5,549 nt of DNA from Cacconaster sp045617505 (GTDB taxonomy: Bacteria; Bacteroidota; Bacteroidia; Bacteroidales; UBA932), in assembly GCA_045617505.1 (NCBI GenBank), contig JAZLIS010000026.1, positions 1-5,549 of the forward strand. Reading direction: 5' to 3'. Positions within the stretch are counted from its first letter, which is position 1, and the number at the start of each line of letters is the position of its first letter. Below the pieces are notes generated by a model. It saw only the letters and a program-made list of their open reading frames with translations. It was not told the DNA's origin and searched no databases. Below are positions 4,881-5,549 of this stretch, piece after piece. A program made the position numbers and the translations under genes.

Positions 4881-5549
4881 TTACCATGCTATCCCGAATC
4901 CTGTAGTCTTATTTGGTTTACCGCTGATGGCTGTATTGAAAATACTGAAAGTATAATATGATTCGGTCACAGTCACGAACCCGGTGGTGAAGTCGGAGAT
5001 GCCGTTCTTTATATTGAGGGCCACGGTGAGGGCCTTGTCGGCGCCCTTCGGAAGATACTCGGAGATGTCAGCCTTCAGGGTTATGGCACCCTGTGCGGCA
5101 TCCAGTACAGAGGCCTCACTTACCTTTATTTCCATATAGGCAGGTGTGGCGGCCTTGGTCTTCACCTTCACCGAGTCGGCATATATCAGAAGGCTGTCCT
5201 TGAGGGATACCATTCCGTTAAGAGCTTCTGCAGGTCTTACGATGCATTTGAGAGTGAGGATGCCGTCTACTGCCTCCACACTACCGTCGCTGTATGCCGG
5301 AGTGATGCTCACGCTCTGAATCATCGCAAGCAGTTTATTTACATTGCCTTCGAGGTTCAGCACCTTGCCTTCAAGGGCAGTAACCCTAGTATCGAGAGCT
5401 GCAACCCTGCCGTTCACCGCAGCGATTGAGTCAAGGAGCGCTCCGCGGATCTTGCCGTCGAGCTTGTTGATGGCCACATCGATTGCATTCTTATACTCGG
5501 TGCGGATAGCCGCCTTCGCGGTATCGACAGCTGTCTTCAATGCCGTCAG
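4881..5549 (-). CDS. Coiled-coil, probably surface or exported protein, 5' end beyond the window
   Basis: The frame is open from the right edge (LTALKTAVDTAKAA...) to a TAA at 4883-4881: 222 residues, N-terminus missing. A TTG at 5540-5538 could be read as a start, but the frame continues past it with the same helical character, so it is treated as partial. Roughly the first 80 visible residues are coiled coil; the stretch VAALDTRVTALEGKVLNLEG shows V/L/I at heptad positions a and d. The remaining about 140 residues look like beta-rich domains: VSITPAYSDGSVEAVDGILTLKCIVRPAEAL, then ITLKADISEYLPKGADKALTVALNIKNG. This layout occurs in secreted Bacteroidales proteins of unknown function, where the coiled coil may trimerise or act as a stalk. 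I do not recognise a named family. It lies 59 bp upstream of the 587-residue secreted protein on the same strand with no terminator between, so an operon is plausible. Its DNA is GC-rich (about 62-65% in two hand-counted 60-base lines). Confidence 0.75.
   Translation of the reverse strand: MTALKTAVDTAKAAIRTEYKNAIDVAINKLDGKIRGALLDSIAAVNGRVAALDTRVTALEGKVLNLEGNVNKLLAMIQSVSITPAYSDGSVEAVDGILTLKCIVRPAEALNGMVSLKDSLLIYADSVKVKTKAATPAYMEIKVSEASVLDAAQGAITLKADISEYLPKGADKALTVALNIKNGISDFTTGFVTVTESYYTFSIFNTAISGKPNKTTGFGIAW

Noticed and set aside
1..5549. CRISPR arrays, tRNA or rRNA genes
   Set aside because: No regularly spaced repeats and no cloverleaf or conserved RNA segments were seen on either strand.

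Overview
The window looks like chromosomal DNA of a Bacteroidota, most likely order Bacteroidales. The evidence is two promoters of the Bacteroides -33/-7 type (TTTG, about 20 nt, TAnnTTTG), the absence of obvious Shine-Dalgarno sequences, and gene families typical of gut Bacteroidales: a DUF234-like ATP-binding protein, a DUF4143 ATPase fragment, and secreted multidomain proteins. I cannot name a genus.

Left part (1-1781, all minus strand): a P-loop ATPase runs off the left edge (1-855). Its promoter is at about 879-911, embedded in copies of a short repeat (TCAGCGAAA core). Then comes a complete toxin-antitoxin operon with higB (1485-1781) upstream of higA (1105-1488). The two overlap by 4 bp, and a near-consensus promoter sits almost on the higB start codon.

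Middle part (1822-2980, plus strand): this is a gene graveyard. A preA-like gene (FMN and Fe-S dihydropyrimidine dehydrogenase subunit) keeps only its C-terminal half with both 4Fe-4S motifs. Next is the C-terminal piece of a DUF4143-family ATPase whose upstream frame is cut by a stop. Both remnants lost their 5' ends and still have open reading frames. The intervals beside them (2401-2533 and 2867-2982) hold no gene I can support, only small palindromes and a hairpin.

Right part (2983-5549, minus strand): an intrinsic terminator closes a unit of two genes read from the right. The first is a coiled-coil protein that enters from the right edge (4881-5549, 5' end missing). After a 59-bp AT-rich gap follows a complete 587-residue secreted protein with a signal peptide, two FN3-like stretches, a jelly-roll-like segment and a C-terminal domain (3058-4821). 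The two were probably made for the cell envelope or exterior. Base composition varies strongly inside this unit, suggesting domain shuffling.

Nothing here amounts to a clearly new system. The best leads are the repeat at the ATPase promoter, the apparently leaderless higB, and the mosaic secreted protein with its coiled-coil neighbour.
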